A stretch of 64,000 nt of DNA from contig NZ_JAGQBW010000003.1 of NCBI RefSeq assembly GCF_024345835.1, forward strand, positions 1-64,000. Reading direction: 5' to 3'. Under the pieces are notes generated by a model. That model searched no databases. It saw nothing but the letters and a program-made list of their open reading frames with translations, and was not told the origin of the DNA. This stretch comes from Synechococcus sp. HJ21-Hayes. Lineage in GTDB: Bacteria; Cyanobacteriota; Cyanobacteriia; PCC-6307; Cyanobiaceae. Shown here piece by piece: positions 16,741 to 24,286 of the stretch (position 1 is its first letter; each line of letters opens with the position of its first letter). Made by a program: the position numbers and the translations under genes.

Positions 16741-17958
16741 ATGATCCTCAGCTCCCCCGAGCGCCTCGCGTTCCAACAAGATCCTTGCCTGCCCGGGCAT
16801 CCCGATCCCTATCCCATCTACGCAACCCTGCGGGAAGAAAATCCTGTGCAGTGGTGTGAGGGTCCCGGCCTCTGGGTCGTGCTCGGTCATCCGGAGTGCC
16901 AAGCCCACATGCGGGATGACCGCTGCAGCCGCCAGGACCACCTGGACAAGCTGATCCAGCGATTTGGAGACGAGCGCATTTTCCAGCGTCAGAAGGGAGA
17001 TCTTCCCTTTATGGATGACAAGGTCCATGGGCGGGTCCGGCACCACGTGATGGCGGCCTTCCGCTCGATCGACCTGGAAGCGCTTGATCAGTTCTGTATT
17101 GAGTTCCTCCGCCAGCGGCTTGAGGGGGTACAGACGGGTGAATGGATCGACCTGATGCCTCTGCTGGCAAACCCCCTACCCGTTGTGGTTACAGGCCATC
17201 TCATGGGAGTGCCAGGCGAGCAACAAGGCCAGGTGCTTGAGCACGTTGGCGGCTTTGTGCGTGCCCGTGGTCTCACCCAAACGGAAGCGACGGCCAGCGG
17301 AGGTGATGCCGCGATGGACGTTTACCGCCGCTTCTTTGTTCCTCTGCTGCAAGAACGCCGCCGCCAGCCCGGGGACGATGTCCTCAGTCGACTGATCGGT
17401 ACCCCCCAAGATGCCATCGAGCTCAGTGATGAGCAGCTGCTGCTGATCGTGTCCAGCAACTTCTATTCAGCTAGCATCTACACCGTGCCCCTACTGATCA
17501 GCAACGCCGCTTTGCAGTTGGCCCGGGAACCTGCACTCCTGCAACGTTTAAAGCAGGAGCCGTCTCTCCTGAACAGCTGCGTGGAAGAACTGCTCCGCTT
17601 TGATCCGCCAGCCCAGGCACTCAATGTGAGCGCGGTGCGCGAAACGATCGAGCTAGGCAGTTGCCGCATCCCTGCCGGCGATTCGGTCACGGCCTTGGTG
17701 GGAGCTGCCAACCGCGATCCGCGTGTGTTCGTTGAACCCAATCGCTTCCTCTTGGATCGCCAGCCCAATCCCCATCTCAGCTTTGCCCCTGGCGTGCACC
17801 AGTGCCTCGGCCTTCACCTGGCCCGGTTGGAGCTGCGGGCGGTGCTGCGAGCCTGGGTTGAACGATTCGAACGCCTGGAGGTGGATGAAGCGCGCAGCAA
17901 GCGTCTGGTGGGCGATCGCTTCCGTGGCTTTGAGCGGTTGATGATTCGCTTCTCCTAG
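16741..17958 (+). CDS. Cytochrome P450
   Basis: The 405-residue soluble protein has the usual P450 landmarks: the K-helix ExxR in CVEELLRFDPPAQ, a PxRF-like segment (PNRFLLDRQPNPHLSFAPG) and the haem loop FAPGVHQCLGLHLARLE with the proximal Cys. The I-helix is unusual: where most have AG-x-(D/E)-T, this one reads ASIYT, keeping Thr but replacing Gly with Ser and the acid with Tyr, so the normal proton-relay pair is missing. No redox partner is encoded nearby. An EF-hand gene follows 11 bp after its stop, and an MFS gene after that, suggesting one transcript for making or modifying and exporting a small molecule. Confidence 0.93.
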   Translation: MILSSPERLAFQQDPCLPGHPDPYPIYATLREENPVQWCEGPGLWVVLGHPECQAHMRDDRCSRQDHLDKLIQRFGDERIFQRQKGDLPFMDDKVHGRVRHHVMAAFRSIDLEALDQFCIEFLRQRLEGVQTGEWIDLMPLLANPLPVVVTGHLMGVPGEQQGQVLEHVGGFVRARGLTQTEATASGGDAAMDVYRRFFVPLLQERRRQPGDDVLSRLIGTPQDAIELSDEQLLLIVSSNFYSASIYTVPLLISNAALQLAREPALLQRLKQEPSLLNSCVEELLRFDPPAQALNVSAVRETIELGSCRIPAGDSVTALVGAANRDPRVFVEPNRFLLDRQPNPHLSFAPGVHQCLGLHLARLELRAVLRAWVERFERLEVDEARSKRLVGDRFRGFERLMIRFS

Positions 17959-17969
17959 GGACCGCCACT

Positions 17970-18551
17970 ATGCCGATTCCTCAAGCACTGGTCGAGCGCT
18001 ACCGGCGCCTTTTCCGCTTCTACGACCGCGATCGCGACGGTAGCCATTCCCTGTCAGGTGACTTCCAACCTGTTGCGGAGGAGCTTCATGGCCGCTGGGG
18101 TGATCGCCCGACGCCTTTCCCCGATTTGCTCGCCCTGCTGCTGTCCACCTACAGCCATGAAGTCGAAAGGCGCGATCTCGATGGCAATGGAGTCGTGGAT
18201 GAGGAGGAATTTGTGGCCTCCCATGCCGTGGTGATCGAGGCTTTTGGCCGCTTGCCTCTGCAGGCGCGTGCCTTTATCGCCCAATCAGCGGGTCGATTTT
18301 TTGATTGCCTCGACCTCGATGGTGATGGCTGCTTGGATCTGGCTGATCTTGAGGCCTATGCCAGTGCCTTCGGCCAGCCAACTGGGGGTATTCAGTCCAA
18401 TCTGGCGCGGATGCTGGCGGCGTTTGATTTGCCCCCCGATCGCCTGCCCAAGGCGGTGTTTTTGGAATTGGTGGCCCAGTATTGGTTTGATCCTTCAGGA
18501 GAAGCCCCCGGCCGCTGGCTGTTTGATTTGGGGGTGGAGTGTCACCCCTGA
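17970..18551 (+). CDS. EF-hand calcium-binding protein
   Basis: The 193-residue soluble protein has three readable EF-hand loops: DRDRDGSHSLSG (about 19-30, with Gly instead of an acid at position 12), DLDGNGVVDEEE (about 73-84) and DLDGDGCLDLAD (about 114-125). The last two have all calcium ligands. Spacing resembles calexcitin or sarcoplasmic-type proteins with four helix-loop-helix units, the fourth degenerate. No signal peptide is seen, so it should act in the cytoplasm. It sits between a P450 and an MFS transporter in a tight cluster, hinting at calcium control or binding of that pathway. The role is inference. Confidence 0.85.
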   Translation: MPIPQALVERYRRLFRFYDRDRDGSHSLSGDFQPVAEELHGRWGDRPTPFPDLLALLLSTYSHEVERRDLDGNGVVDEEEFVASHAVVIEAFGRLPLQARAFIAQSAGRFFDCLDLDGDGCLDLADLEAYASAFGQPTGGIQSNLARMLAAFDLPPDRLPKAVFLELVAQYWFDPSGEAPGRWLFDLGVECHP

Positions 18552-18577
18552 TGGCCCCCCTGAGCTAACGCCCCGCT

Positions 18578-19801
18578 ATGCGCAACGTCTCCAATCTGTT
18601 GGCGCCGCAGGAGCCAGAACTGCCTCCATCCTCTTCCCCATCCAGTTCTCCGCTGCCATCCCTTGGTCTGATGGCCATGGCGGTGGGAATCAGCGTGGCC
18701 AATCCTTACTACGCCCAGTCGTTATTGCCTTCCGTGGAGGTGGCCTTTGGCCTGCCAGCCGGCAGTGTGTTGTTGGGGCCGACGGCCACCCAACTCGGCA
18801 TGGCCTTGGGCTTTTTGTTGCTGCTGCCGCTGGGCGATGGCACCGAGCGGCGGCGCATGCTCGCCCTCCTGGCCGCAGGTATGGCCCTGGCCTGTGGTGC
18901 TGTGGTGCTCTCGCCAACCTTTCCGCTGCTGGTGGTGAGCTGGTTTGCCCTGGGCCTGATGGCCCTGATTCCTTCGCTGTTGCCTCCGTTCCTCGCCGCC
19001 TTCACCCCCGAGCACCAGCGGGGCCGCATGCTCGGCATCGTGCTCAGCGGCCAGTTCAGCGGGATTTTGTTGTCGCGCAGCATCAGCGGTGTGGTGGCCC
19101 AGCTGTGGGGTTGGCGCGCGATTTATGCCATCTCTGCTGTGGCCATGGTGGCGCTGGCGCTGCTGTTTCGCCGCCTGCTGCCATCCTTGCCCCCTGCGGA
19201 TACCCGGGGTTATTGGGCCCTGCAGCGCTCCTTGTTGCAGCTCTGGCGCGCCCATGCCCGGCTGCGGCGTTCCTGCTTCACCCAGGCCCTGCTGTTTGGC
19301 AGCTTCATGGCCCTCTGGAGTGCGGTGGCCCTGCATTTGAGCGCAGGCCCTTGGCATCTGGGCCCAGCCCTGATCGGTAGCTTTGGCCTCGTAGGCCTGA
19401 CCAGCATCCTGGCGGCGCCAGGGGTGGGGCGCTTGGTGGATCGCCATGGCCCGGATCGGATTGTGGTCTGGGGTGTGGCCTGCGCCGGCTTGGGCGTGGT
19501 GGTGCTAGGGGTTTGGCCCAGCTCGCTGGCTGCCTTGGCCCTGGGCCTGATGGCGGTGGATTTGGGTGTGCAGGGCAGTTTTGTGGCCAACCAAGCCCGC
19601 ATCTACGCCCTTGATCCGGCGGCCCGCAGCCGCATGAGCGGCCAGCTGTTTCTCACGGCTTACCTCGGAGCGGCAGCCTGTTCGGTTGCGATTTCTGTGT
19701 TCTGGAGCCATTGGCAGTGGCCAGGCACCACGGCCTTTGCCTTGGTTCTGGTCACCCTGGCATTGGTGTTGGAGTGCCAAGGGGCGGCTACGCCCCAATA
19801 G
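18578..19801 (+). CDS. MFS transporter, drug-efflux type
   Basis: The 407-residue protein has twelve hydrophobic segments, an MFS motif A-like loop in LLPLGDGTERRRMLALLAAG after segment 2 and a second, weaker copy in VGRLVDRHGPDRIVVWG after segment 8. These place it with proton-driven efflux carriers of the major facilitator superfamily in the inner membrane. It begins 26 bp after the EF-hand gene and is probably co-transcribed with it and the P450. The substrate is unknown. The last 142 bp are overlapped by an opposite-strand frame, which is probably an artefact of that gene losing its stop. Confidence 0.88.
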   Translation: MRNVSNLLAPQEPELPPSSSPSSSPLPSLGLMAMAVGISVANPYYAQSLLPSVEVAFGLPAGSVLLGPTATQLGMALGFLLLLPLGDGTERRRMLALLAAGMALACGAVVLSPTFPLLVVSWFALGLMALIPSLLPPFLAAFTPEHQRGRMLGIVLSGQFSGILLSRSISGVVAQLWGWRAIYAISAVAMVALALLFRRLLPSLPPADTRGYWALQRSLLQLWRAHARLRRSCFTQALLFGSFMALWSAVALHLSAGPWHLGPALIGSFGLVGLTSILAAPGVGRLVDRHGPDRIVVWGVACAGLGVVVLGVWPSSLAALALGLMAVDLGVQGSFVANQARIYALDPAARSRMSGQLFLTAYLGAAACSVAISVFWSHWQWPGTTAFALVLVTLALVLECQGAATPQ

Positions 19802-20214
19802 TAGGGAGGTAATAGGGAGGTAAAAGGTATGGGTTGGATGTTGTGCAGATTCTCTTCTCTCAGGGCTGGTCTTGATTCGCTGCGTAACCCCCCGGCTTCA
19901 GCACAGTTGTTGCCCTCCTGATTCTTGCATTCGATGGCTTGAGGACAAGATCTAACCTTAGGAATAGCTGAGCTCGTGAACAGGGCCAGCGCATAGACCT
20001 TGTGATTTGACAATGAGCTTCTGCTTTGAAGCGGAGGCCCAACGCCCACAGGGCTGACTTTCGGCCGGCCCTGCTGGGAGCCCTGGCCGCTGCGGCTCAC
20101 CGGGATGTTGAACGAGCTGCCATCTCCGCCGACGTAGAGGGCGCTCAGTCCGCCCTTGGCAACGTTGAAGCGCAGTGGGCCCAGGCCGGCAGAGCGGCGG
20201 AAGTGGAAGCCCAT
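19660..20214 (-). CDS. DUF4236-type protein, tail probably not native
   Basis: From ATG 20214 the protein begins MGFHFRRSAGLGPLRFN then VAKGGLSALYVGG, a clear DUF4236 start (short beta-rich domain of unknown function). After about residue 55 the sequence loses family character. The frame then runs on through an intergenic area and 142 bp antisense to the MFS gene before stopping at 19660. The original stop was probably lost by mutation, so the true gene may have ended near 20000. Confidence 0.45.
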   Translation of the reverse strand: MGFHFRRSAGLGPLRFNVAKGGLSALYVGGDGSSFNIPVSRSGQGSQQGRPKVSPVGVGPPLQSRSSLSNHKVYALALFTSSAIPKVRSCPQAIECKNQEGNNCAEAGGLRSESRPALREENLHNIQPIPFTSLLPPYYWGVAAPWHSNTNARVTRTKAKAVVPGHCQWLQNTEIATEQAAAPR

Positions 20215-20530
20215 GGCGATCAAAGGCTTGAGTGAACCCGCCGTTGCCGGATCGGCCCGCCAGCATGGGGATACCCGTGATCACCCCGTGCTTCTGAACC
20301 CCTTCTGCCCGCTCAGTACGGCAAAGGTGCTCGCCCTGAAGGCCACCGTGCTGTTGCTGCTCACCCTGCTGATCAAGGCCAGGGTGCAGATCGCGGCCGG
20401 CTCGGCCTTGGGCATCTTCCTCCTGTTGCTGCAGACCCTGGTGTTCCTGGCCATCAGCGGTGGCTTGGTGCTGGCGGCTGGTGGAGCTGCGGTCTACGCC
20501 ACGCAGCGGCGCCGGTCGGCAGCAGCCTGA
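20213..20530 (+). CDS. Small two-helix membrane protein
   Basis: The C-terminal 65 residues contain two strongly hydrophobic segments (KATVLLLLTLLIKARV and LLLLQTLVFLAISGGLVLAA) and a basic end (TQRRRSAAA). The N-terminal part overlaps the opposite DUF4236 start, so the true start may be GTG 20288, giving 80 residues. I do not recognise a family. It is followed 9 bp later by a Nudix gene. Confidence 0.45.
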   Translation: MAIKGLSEPAVAGSARQHGDTRDHPVLLNPFCPLSTAKVLALKATVLLLLTLLIKARVQIAAGSALGIFLLLLQTLVFLAISGGLVLAAGGAAVYATQRRRSAAA

Positions 20531-20539
20531 GCCTGCGCC

Positions 20540-20962
20540 ATGGCCATTGAAGTCGCCCTCGCCATGCTGCAGCGGGATGGCCGCTGGCTGATGCAGCTCC
20601 GCGACGAGATCCCCACGATCGTTGCGCCCGGCTGCTGGGGACTCTTTGGCGGGCATCTTGATCCGGGCGAAACGCCGGAGCAGGCGCTGCGGCGTGAGTT
20701 GCTGGAGGAAATCAGCTGGCAGCCCCCAGCCCTGGAGCTGGTGATGGTGCATCACATCCATCGGCGCACGGCCCATGTGTTCCGAGGTGAGCTGTCCGTG
20801 CCGCTGGAGCAGCTGCAGCTGCTGGAGGGCCAGGACCTGGGCCTGGTGAGCCCGGAGGACCTCCTGTCGGGATCGATCTGGAGCACCAAGCTCGCCGCGC
20901 ATCGCCCCCTGGCCGATGGACTGCTGGAGGTGATGCAGCATGTGCTCCAAGCAGAGGTCTGA
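20540..20962 (+). CDS. Nudix hydrolase
   Basis: The 140-residue protein contains a complete Nudix box, GGHLDPGETPEQALRRELLEEI, at about 33-54 (given here for its key residues G, E, REL and EE), preceded by APGCWGLF. Nudix enzymes hydrolyse nucleoside diphosphates linked to another moiety using Mg bound by the REx2EE glutamates. The substrate cannot be predicted. Length is typical for a single-domain enzyme. Confidence 0.88.
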   Translation: MAIEVALAMLQRDGRWLMQLRDEIPTIVAPGCWGLFGGHLDPGETPEQALRRELLEEISWQPPALELVMVHHIHRRTAHVFRGELSVPLEQLQLLEGQDLGLVSPEDLLSGSIWSTKLAAHRPLADGLLEVMQHVLQAEV

Positions 20963-21328
20963 ACAAGACAAAGCCCGGAGCGTTGGACCTGTCCTGGCCA
21001 GGTCAGGAGCGCCTGCCCCTGGGCTGGCGTCAGGGCGACCTGCTGGTGGTCGAGCGCGACCATGGACACCAAGCTGAGTCACCACTGCAAGGGAAAGGCC
21101 GCGAAACCCTATGGGGTTGTTCGTTGCTGACTCCCTAATGCTGTGAGCCCAGCCCTCCGCGGTATGCCTTGATCTAGGGCCTCGGCCCTGCCGGTGGCCC
21201 CATCTCGGCTTTCTTCTCCTGTTGGACCCTTCGTTCTGGGTCAGCCGTGGTGCACCGCAGGGGAGAGCAGGTTCCCGGTGGTTTGCCTATGGGTCAATGT
21301 GCTGGATCGCACCGGAGCTGATCCTGGC
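20963..21328. other. Intergenic region without a recognised gene
   Basis: Short open frames exist on both strands (for example ALDLSWPGQERLPLGWRQ on the plus strand just after the Nudix gene), but none has a plausible start and family. Nothing structural stands out. Confidence 0.35.
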
Positions 21329-21655
21329 TCAGCCCTTTCCGGCCTTGTCCTTGACGTCTTCGACGGCATTGCGGACATTGGCCTCGGCCTGCTTCGCCTT
21401 GCCGGCAAGACGATCTCCCTGGTTGCCAGTGACGTTACCAATCGATTCCTGAGTTTTGCCTTCAAATTCCTTCGCTTCAGCCTTGACGCGGCCTGCGGTG
21501 ATGGCAAAGGGCATGGTAGATGCTCTGAAGATGAAGGCACTTGAGGCTTGGGCGGGAGAGCTGAAGAGCGGCATGGTCGTTAAGACCAGAAAGCTGAAGG
21601 CCATGCCCAAGCAAGTGGCGGCAAGCTGGCGCAGAGTACGCAGTTGGTTATTCAT
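21329..21655 (-). CDS. Membrane-anchored or exported CsbD-like protein
   Basis: From ATG 21655 (MNNQLRTLRQLAATCLG) the product is 108 residues with a hydrophobic N-terminal segment (about 13-33) and a C-terminal CsbD-like domain with GRVKAEAKEFEGKTQESIG and GDRLAGKAKQAEANVRNA. CsbD proteins are small stress-induced proteins of unknown mechanism; an exported form with a signal segment is a common cyanobacterial variant. It is the first of several stress-type genes on this strand. Confidence 0.8.
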   Translation of the reverse strand: MNNQLRTLRQLAATCLGMAFSFLVLTTMPLFSSPAQASSAFIFRASTMPFAITAGRVKAEAKEFEGKTQESIGNVTGNQGDRLAGKAKQAEANVRNAVEDVKDKAGKG

Positions 21656-21809
21656 GGCGAGGATGGCGAAGGGTACAGGATGTTTGACGATAGGCAAAGA
21701 CTGTGGCCGCCCATTCATCAGTACCAAGAATGGTCAAGATGCGGCCAATCATCGCTACTGTGTTCTGATCTTGACTATCTGACAAGAGAGTCGTGCTTCA
21801 TGCCGCTAT

Positions 21810-21974
21810 TCACAGCACGCTGCCCCGGCCTGCGACGAAGGAGATCAAGGCAAGCACGAGAAACACAACAAACAGAATCTTGGCGATGCTCATAGCAGAT
21901 CCGGCGATGCCACCAAAGCCAAGGACTGCTGCGACGATTGCAATGACAAGAAAGGCTATGGCGTAATTGAGCAT
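21810..21974 (-). CDS. DUF1328/YtjA-type small membrane protein (54 aa)
   Basis: This short gene begins [20 protein letters not shown] and continues [18 protein letters not shown], followed by [13 protein letters not shown]. That is the whole DUF1328 pattern: two membrane helices linked by GG(I)AG-A-S-AKILF. A good AAGGAG ribosome-binding site sits about 10 bases before the ATG. Members are linked to general and envelope stress. It lies between two CsbD genes and may be co-transcribed with them. Confidence 0.88.
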   Translation of the reverse strand: MLNYAIAFLVIAIVAAVLGFGGIAGSAMSIAKILFVVFLVLALISFVAGRGSVL

Positions 21975-21985
21975 TAAAGAGCTCC

Positions 21986-22171
21986 TTAAAGGGTGTTGAG
22001 CATTTCGGAGATCTCTTGCTGGCTCTTGCCGAGCCTCTTCTGTAGATGGCCTAGGAATTCCTCTTCCTGGCCCTCTGCGTAGTTCACGTCGTTATCGGTG
22101 AGATCGGCAAACCTCTGCCTGAGTTTTCCTTTCAACTCGTGCCATTTACCCTTGAATTGGAGCTTGTTCAT
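21986..22171 (-). CDS. CsbD/YjbJ family stress protein (61 aa)
   Basis: The protein starts [19 protein letters not shown] and contains [19 protein letters not shown] and a helical end. This is the complete cytoplasmic CsbD/YjbJ fold with the KGKWxxLKGK opening motif. Its stop lies 11 bp upstream of the DUF1328 start, so the two are very probably one operon. Confidence 0.9.
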   Translation of the reverse strand: MNKLQFKGKWHELKGKLRQRFADLTDNDVNYAEGQEEEFLGHLQKRLGKSQQEISEMLNTL

Positions 22172-22783
22172 GATCAGGTCCGCAAGGTTCGTGGATCGAT
22201 GTCAGAGCCTATGGAGCGACTGGATCACTGCCAAAGCAGAGACCGGATACCAGTGGCCTGTCACGCCATCGCTACTCTGATCTCACGATGGGTCTAGACT
22301 GGTTCTCTGAGTGCTGCAGATGTGCAGGAGATTTACGGCAATATCAGGTCCTTGTCGGGCTTGGCTGTTTCCAAGTGACCTCGGTCTCCGGTTGTCGTGC
22401 CTGCATCATTGTGATGGCCTACATGGCAGCAGCTATGGCTCATCGTTGCGCTATTGTCACCCGGCTGCAAAGAAGATCTTTGGCTTTAAAGTGCATGAGA
22501 CAATTTGAATCATGCGAAGAGATGCGCAACTTTGGATTGCAGGCATCTGCGGTTGCAATGGGCAAAAAGACGCCTCGGAGAAGGTAAAGCCCGATGTGGC
22601 GGGATAGGGCATTTCCCTGTACACCCGGGACAGCAAAAAGAGGCCTCTTGTTCGGAGGTTATGTATGCATCTAACTTTACACGTCTGCTTCTGTTCGCAG
22701 GCAAGAAGATCCTGAGTGCACGTCAACCAGGAGGGGTGGCTAGGGGCTTGGCCGGCACCCAGGATGAAAATGCCTGGATATCC
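22172..22783. other. 612-bp stretch without a supported gene
   Basis: Open frames on either strand are rich in Cys and Arg in a way typical of noncoding readings and none has a family resemblance. No terminators, repeats or RNA structure stand out. It may be a decayed intergenic region or contain an unrecognised small RNA. Confidence 0.35.
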
Positions 22784-23053
22784 CTAAATGAAGATCGTCG
22801 AGGAGCCGTTAAGCGCGTTGCTGTTTCCAACAAAGTTAAATGAGTTGGTCGAAGATGTGAGCAATGGGACCACAATGATGGTTGGGCTCACTGAGATGCT
22901 TGGGCTAATCGAAACGGAAGGCGGCTGTGTGCTTGTAACCGGGGACGAGGTTGGGCGCTTTCTGCCGCCAAGAATCTGACTGCATTCGGCATCTCCAATT
23001 GCAGACAGGCCTTGATCTTGATGTTGCATGGATGCAGTAGATTTTGAGAGCAT
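22784..23053 (-). CDS. Double-glycine leader peptide precursor, copy A
   Basis: The 89-residue (81 from the second ATG at 23029) product has a leader ending GLSAIGDAECSQILGG and a Ser/Pro/Asn-rich core that ends TNSFNFVGNSNALNGSS plus a hydrophobic TIFI. The leader fits the GG-type signal cut by C39 peptidase-transporters: hydrophobic residues at regular spacing before Gly-Gly. The neighbouring gene encodes a second precursor with the same leader pattern and core ending. No modifying enzyme or C39 exporter is seen in the window. Function as a bacteriocin-like or signalling peptide is inference. Confidence 0.55.
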   Translation of the reverse strand: MLSKSTASMQHQDQGLSAIGDAECSQILGGRKRPTSSPVTSTQPPSVSISPSISVSPTIIVVPLLTSSTNSFNFVGNSNALNGSSTIFI

Positions 23054-23099
23054 TTCTAAATCCGTATTTAGCGAAAGAAGATGAGGGGCGGACGAGAAA

Positions 23100-23125
23100 G
23101 GCTCGTGGGGGTCAACCCACGAGCC
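23100..23125. terminator. Perfect 10-bp stem-loop between the two GG-leader genes
   Basis: GGCTCGTGGG (23100-23109) pairs perfectly with CCCACGAGCC (23116-23125) across a 6-base loop. On the minus strand the stem is followed by TTTCTCG. It lies 55 bp after the copy-B stop and 47 bp before the copy-A start, so it likely terminates or attenuates transcription between them. Confidence 0.6.
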
Positions 23126-23179
23126 AAGGAGGCAAGCAGGTGCTTACTCCACAACAGCGAGCATCGCTAAAAAGCGATC

Positions 23180-23476
23180 TCAGCTCAGGGTGGAACCAAT
23201 CGCATAGATGCCACTGCCGTTGAGGCTGTTGTAGTTGCTGTTGAAGTTGTAGCTATTGTTGGTGTTGTAGGAGTCCCTGATTCTGGTTACATAGCGATCT
23301 GCACGCGAGCTTCCACCGGAAAGCACTTCGCACTGCTTGTCTTCAAGAATGGCAAGGTTGGTCTTGGTGTTGTCTTGCGTAGGACTGGACCAATTGGTCC
23401 ACCTCTCGTCTACAGGGCTTCGTTGGCTGAAGATGGTCGCCGCCACATCTGCTGCAGGTGAGAGGCAGGCGGTCAT
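23180..23476 (-). CDS. Double-glycine leader peptide precursor, copy B
   Basis: The 98-residue product has a leader ending NLAILEDKQCEVLSGG and a core with SYNTNNSYNFNSNYNSLNGSG then IYAIGS. The leader shares I-x-D-x-x-C-x-x-(I/V)-L-x-GG with copy A, and the core shares N-S-(F/Y)-N-F...LNGS. The first part of the frame (MTACLSPAADVAATIF) is unusually long for a leader and the real start may be internal or non-ATG. A perfect stem-loop follows downstream. Confidence 0.55.
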   Translation of the reverse strand: MTACLSPAADVAATIFSQRSPVDERWTNWSSPTQDNTKTNLAILEDKQCEVLSGGSSRADRYVTRIRDSYNTNNSYNFNSNYNSLNGSGIYAIGSTLS

Positions 23477-23648
23477 TCGATGTGCAGGCTTGTTCAGCGA
23501 CTGTCATCACCCCTCCACTGGACGATCCAGTCACCCGTGCCGAGGTGCCGCTCCTCCGCCAGCTCCAGCGGACCAGCATCCGCGAGCACGATTCCCAAGG
23601 CACCAGCGCGGGCGATCTTCACGCTGCCGACTACAGGCACAGTGCCTG

Positions 23649-23750
23649 CCCCACCACCGCATGGGCGTGATGATGGCTTCCCATGCCCAGTGGAGCACCG
23701 TCCCTCCCGAAGCTGCGGGAGCTGGTGTTAGCAGTGGTTCGGCACAGTGA
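23649..23750 (+). pseudogene. Fragment of a DUF305 gene
   Basis: The frame reads PHHRMGVMMASHAQWSTVPP, almost identical to residues near the C-terminus of the intact DUF305 protein at 28355-28987, then changes frame character and stops. The upstream 170 bp are noncoding or antisense debris. It shows that a third DUF305 gene once stood here. Confidence 0.7.
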
Positions 23751-23809
23751 ACCGCTGAAGCTGCCAGGGCTTTCCCCAGGCCGCCCCAGTCAGGTGGCGA
23801 ACGCCCTGC

Positions 23810-24238
23810 TCAGCGCTCGGCGGTGACCAGCACCGGAGTGGGAGGAGCCGGCGTGCGGCCTCCACAGGTTTCCCAGCTGTTGAGTAGGGCAAAAAGTTCG
23901 GCCTCCAGGTTCTGCATCGCTGTGATCTTCTCGCTGATCTCACCGGCCTTGCGGCGGATCCGCGCCTTCAGGTCACGGCAGGTGCAGGCGCCCGAGCGCC
24001 GCGCCTCGAGGATCTGCCGCACATCCGCCAGAGGAAGCTCCATGGCCCGCAGGGTGCGAACCAGGCCCAGTTCCACGACTACCGCTTCATCGAAGAGCCG
24101 GTAGCCGCCCTCGCTGCGGCTGCTCGGCTGGATCAGGCCCTCGTCGCAGTAGAAGCGGATGGTCTTGACGGTGAGGCCGGAGCGGCTGGCCACCACACCG
24201 ATCTGGAGGGACCGAGCAAGCACCACTTGACTCTCCAC
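23810..24238 (-). CDS. MerR-family regulator, heavy-metal type
   Basis: The 142-residue protein has a MerR winged helix (LQIGVVASRSGLTVKTIRFY then CDEGLIQPSSRSEGGYR), a dimerisation helix and a metal-site region with ACTCRDLKAR and a late Cys in SWETCGG. Such regulators twist promoters with long spacers when metal is bound. It is divergent from a DUF305 gene, and a MerR-type dyad lies in the 48-bp gap. The listed start is GTG 24238; a second GTG four codons later is equally possible and would leave the operator free of coding sequence. Confidence 0.88.
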   Translation of the reverse strand: MESQVVLARSLQIGVVASRSGLTVKTIRFYCDEGLIQPSSRSEGGYRLFDEAVVVELGLVRTLRAMELPLADVRQILEARRSGACTCRDLKARIRRKAGEISEKITAMQNLEAELFALLNSWETCGGRTPAPPTPVLVTAER

Positions 24239-24257
24239 CTAGGGGAGACTGCATGGT
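24227..24257 (+). promoter_or_regulatory. MerR-type promoter and operator for the DUF305 gene
   Basis: TTGACT (24227-24232) forms a -35 element, and a -10-like CATGGT/ATGGTA begins 19-20 bp later, the long spacing typical of MerR-controlled promoters. Between them TCTCC (24232-24236) and GGAGA (24244-24248) form a dyad with a 7-bp centre. The same arrangement of NCTCC-N7-GGAGN is found before the second merR gene. Confidence 0.65.
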
Positions 24258-24286
24258 AAGGCTGACCTCTTGTCCGTGTTCTGGCG

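Noticed and set aside
19958-21085. 375-codon minus-strand frame opposite the Nudix gene
   Set aside because: The product is Gln/Arg/Pro-rich with no family, and the Nudix reading on the other strand has a complete motif.
21061-21129. 22-codon frame MDTKLSHHCKGKAAKPYG...
   Set aside because: Too short, without a ribosome-binding site or recognised relatives.
22288-22587. 99-codon plus-strand frame in the 22-kb gap
   Set aside because: The reading is Cys/Arg/Met-rich with no start signal or family, typical of chance frames.
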